From assembly GCF_004337365.2 (NCBI RefSeq), contig NZ_CP044016.1, positions 2,790,001 through 2,854,000 of the forward strand: a stretch of 64,000 nucleotides of DNA, given 5' to 3'. The notes below the pieces were generated by a model. It did not search any database. It saw nothing but the letters and a program-made list of their open reading frames with translations, and was not told where the DNA came from. This document shows positions 63,350 through 64,000 of this stretch, piece after piece. A program made the translations under genes and the position numbers. The first letter of the stretch is position 1; each line of letters begins with the position of its first letter. This stretch comes from Rhizosphaericola mali (GTDB taxonomy: Bacteria > Bacteroidota > Bacteroidia > Chitinophagales > Chitinophagaceae).

Positions 63350-64000
63350 TCAATCTTCTGGAAAATGCAATAGATTTTTCTTATTATTCTTCTTTAATTC
63401 TTTGGGGTAAATATTCATTCTTTTCTTGAAGAAATTAGCCAAATGGCTTTCATCTGCGAATCCAAATTCGGAAGCCAATTGTTTGAGGGATTGTTTGCTT
63501 GAAACAATTCTTTTGCGTAGCAATGTAATTTTCAGATTGTTGACATAATCGCGATAGGAAATATTAAAATTTCGTTTGAAAAACCCCCCAAAATACGTGG
63601 GTGCAATATTGAATTCTTTGGAAATCTGCGTAATTCTTAACGCTTTAGGATAATAGATATTTTGATGAATATAAGTGATAATACTCTCACTATCAGTAGG
63701 CAAATTATTGTCGCTTGGGATATTTTTGGAAATATATTCTTTCAATAGGCCAAAAATACCCAAGATTAAATGAAAAACAGTCGGTGACAAACTTGCTGCT
63801 TTATATTCATCATAAACGCAAATACTATCAATAATGTATCCCAAAATTTTTTGCGAAGCGGGATCTAATTGTATTTTTTCCTCTCTCAACCCTTTATATT
63901 GCATAATATCTTCTGGTTTGTTGATCGCAAAATCATCGGGAGTCAAATGCATATTGGAACTAAAATAACTATCTGTGAACTTAATAAACACGAAATGTGT
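63350..64000 (-). CDS. AraC family transcriptional regulator 3, 5' end outside window
   Basis: The frame is open through base 64000, so the N-terminus is missing; the GTG at 63991 is internal. The C-terminal AraC domain is complete: ITQISKEFNIAPTYFGGFFK and LASEFGFADESHLANFFKKR, the two HTH motifs. The partial N-terminal part (HFVFIKFTDSYF) fits a cupin sensor. Located upstream of the S41 peptidase/erythromycin-esterase pair on the same strand, 91 bases before it. Confidence 0.88.
   Translation of the reverse strand, partial: THFVFIKFTDSYFSSNMHLTPDDFAINKPEDIMQYKGLREEKIQLDPASQKILGYIIDSICVYDEYKAASLSPTVFHLILGIFGLLKEYISKNIPSDNNLPTDSESIITYIHQNIYYPKALRITQISKEFNIAPTYFGGFFKRNFNISYRDYVNNLKITLLRKRIVSSKQSLKQLASEFGFADESHLANFFKKRMNIYPKELKKNNKKNLLHFPED

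Overview
The window is an AT-rich stretch of chromosome from a member of the Bacteroidota, most likely the Chitinophagaceae or a close relative (inference). Reasons: two GLPGLI-family proteins next to a TonB-receptor-like barrel, many promoters of the TAnnTTTG type, almost no Shine-Dalgarno sequences, an A-family (ba3-like) heme-copper oxidase operon, and DUF2264, DUF1835, DUF983 and PL8/GH88 genes. There is no rRNA, CRISPR array, insertion sequence or prophage. The content is a mosaic of housekeeping genes and small accessory modules. No gene-free stretch exceeds 300 bases; the longest is the ~260-base divergent region 44370-44629.

Layout. 1-10.1 kb: the end of an acyl-CoA synthetase, a secreted non-specific nuclease lipoprotein, PEP carboxylase, then a PL8 lyase / GH88 unsaturated glucuronyl hydrolase / DUF2264 unit for uronic-acid polysaccharides. 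10.1-20.2 kb: type II NADH dehydrogenase, a PLP enzyme of the ACC deaminase family, a sugar nucleotidyltransferase, a sugar MFS transporter with a maltoporin-like porin, a fused SpmA-SpmB membrane protein and a rhomboid protease. 20.2-26.7 kb: recD, then a minus-strand respiratory operon (oxidase subunits IIa, II and I, SCO copper chaperone, cytochrome c). It is preceded by a small Cys-rich protein and a LuxR-type response regulator with a Glu at the phosphorylation site and a Cys-rich tail. 26.9-35.1 kb: a secreted unknown protein, a Prc/Tsp protease, an orphan ABC ATPase, an NlpC/P60 hydrolase, guaB and dprA.

35.2-39.9 kb: a small secreted protein, two tandem GLPGLI proteins and an outer-membrane receptor-like barrel, probably one envelope system. 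40-47.6 kb: der, era, initiator tRNA, an Omp85 protein, pdhB, a HAD phosphatase, the SRP RNA and a transaldolase. 47.6-53.2 kb: two AraC regulators, DUF983, a siderophore-interacting flavoprotein, and a cysteine synthase / DsbD-N pair divergent from an Lrp regulator. 53.2-59.0 kb: topoisomerase IV (parE, DUF1835, glyoxalase-like, parC). 59-64 kb: a lipoprotein, an erythromycin-esterase homologue, a modular S41 peptidase and the start-less end of an AraC gene.

The most notable observations are these. (1) The oxidase subunit I gene and the prc gene are each split by what looks like the same lesion, a C run one base short on the minus strand. (2) The degenerate, Cys-tailed regulator and Cys-rich small protein sit directly upstream of the oxidase operon. 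(3) The GLPGLI pair sits with a receptor-like barrel. (4) Several -7 promoter elements lie 3-4 bases from start codons, predicting leaderless or nearly leaderless mRNAs. All family calls come from reading motifs by eye; no database search was run.
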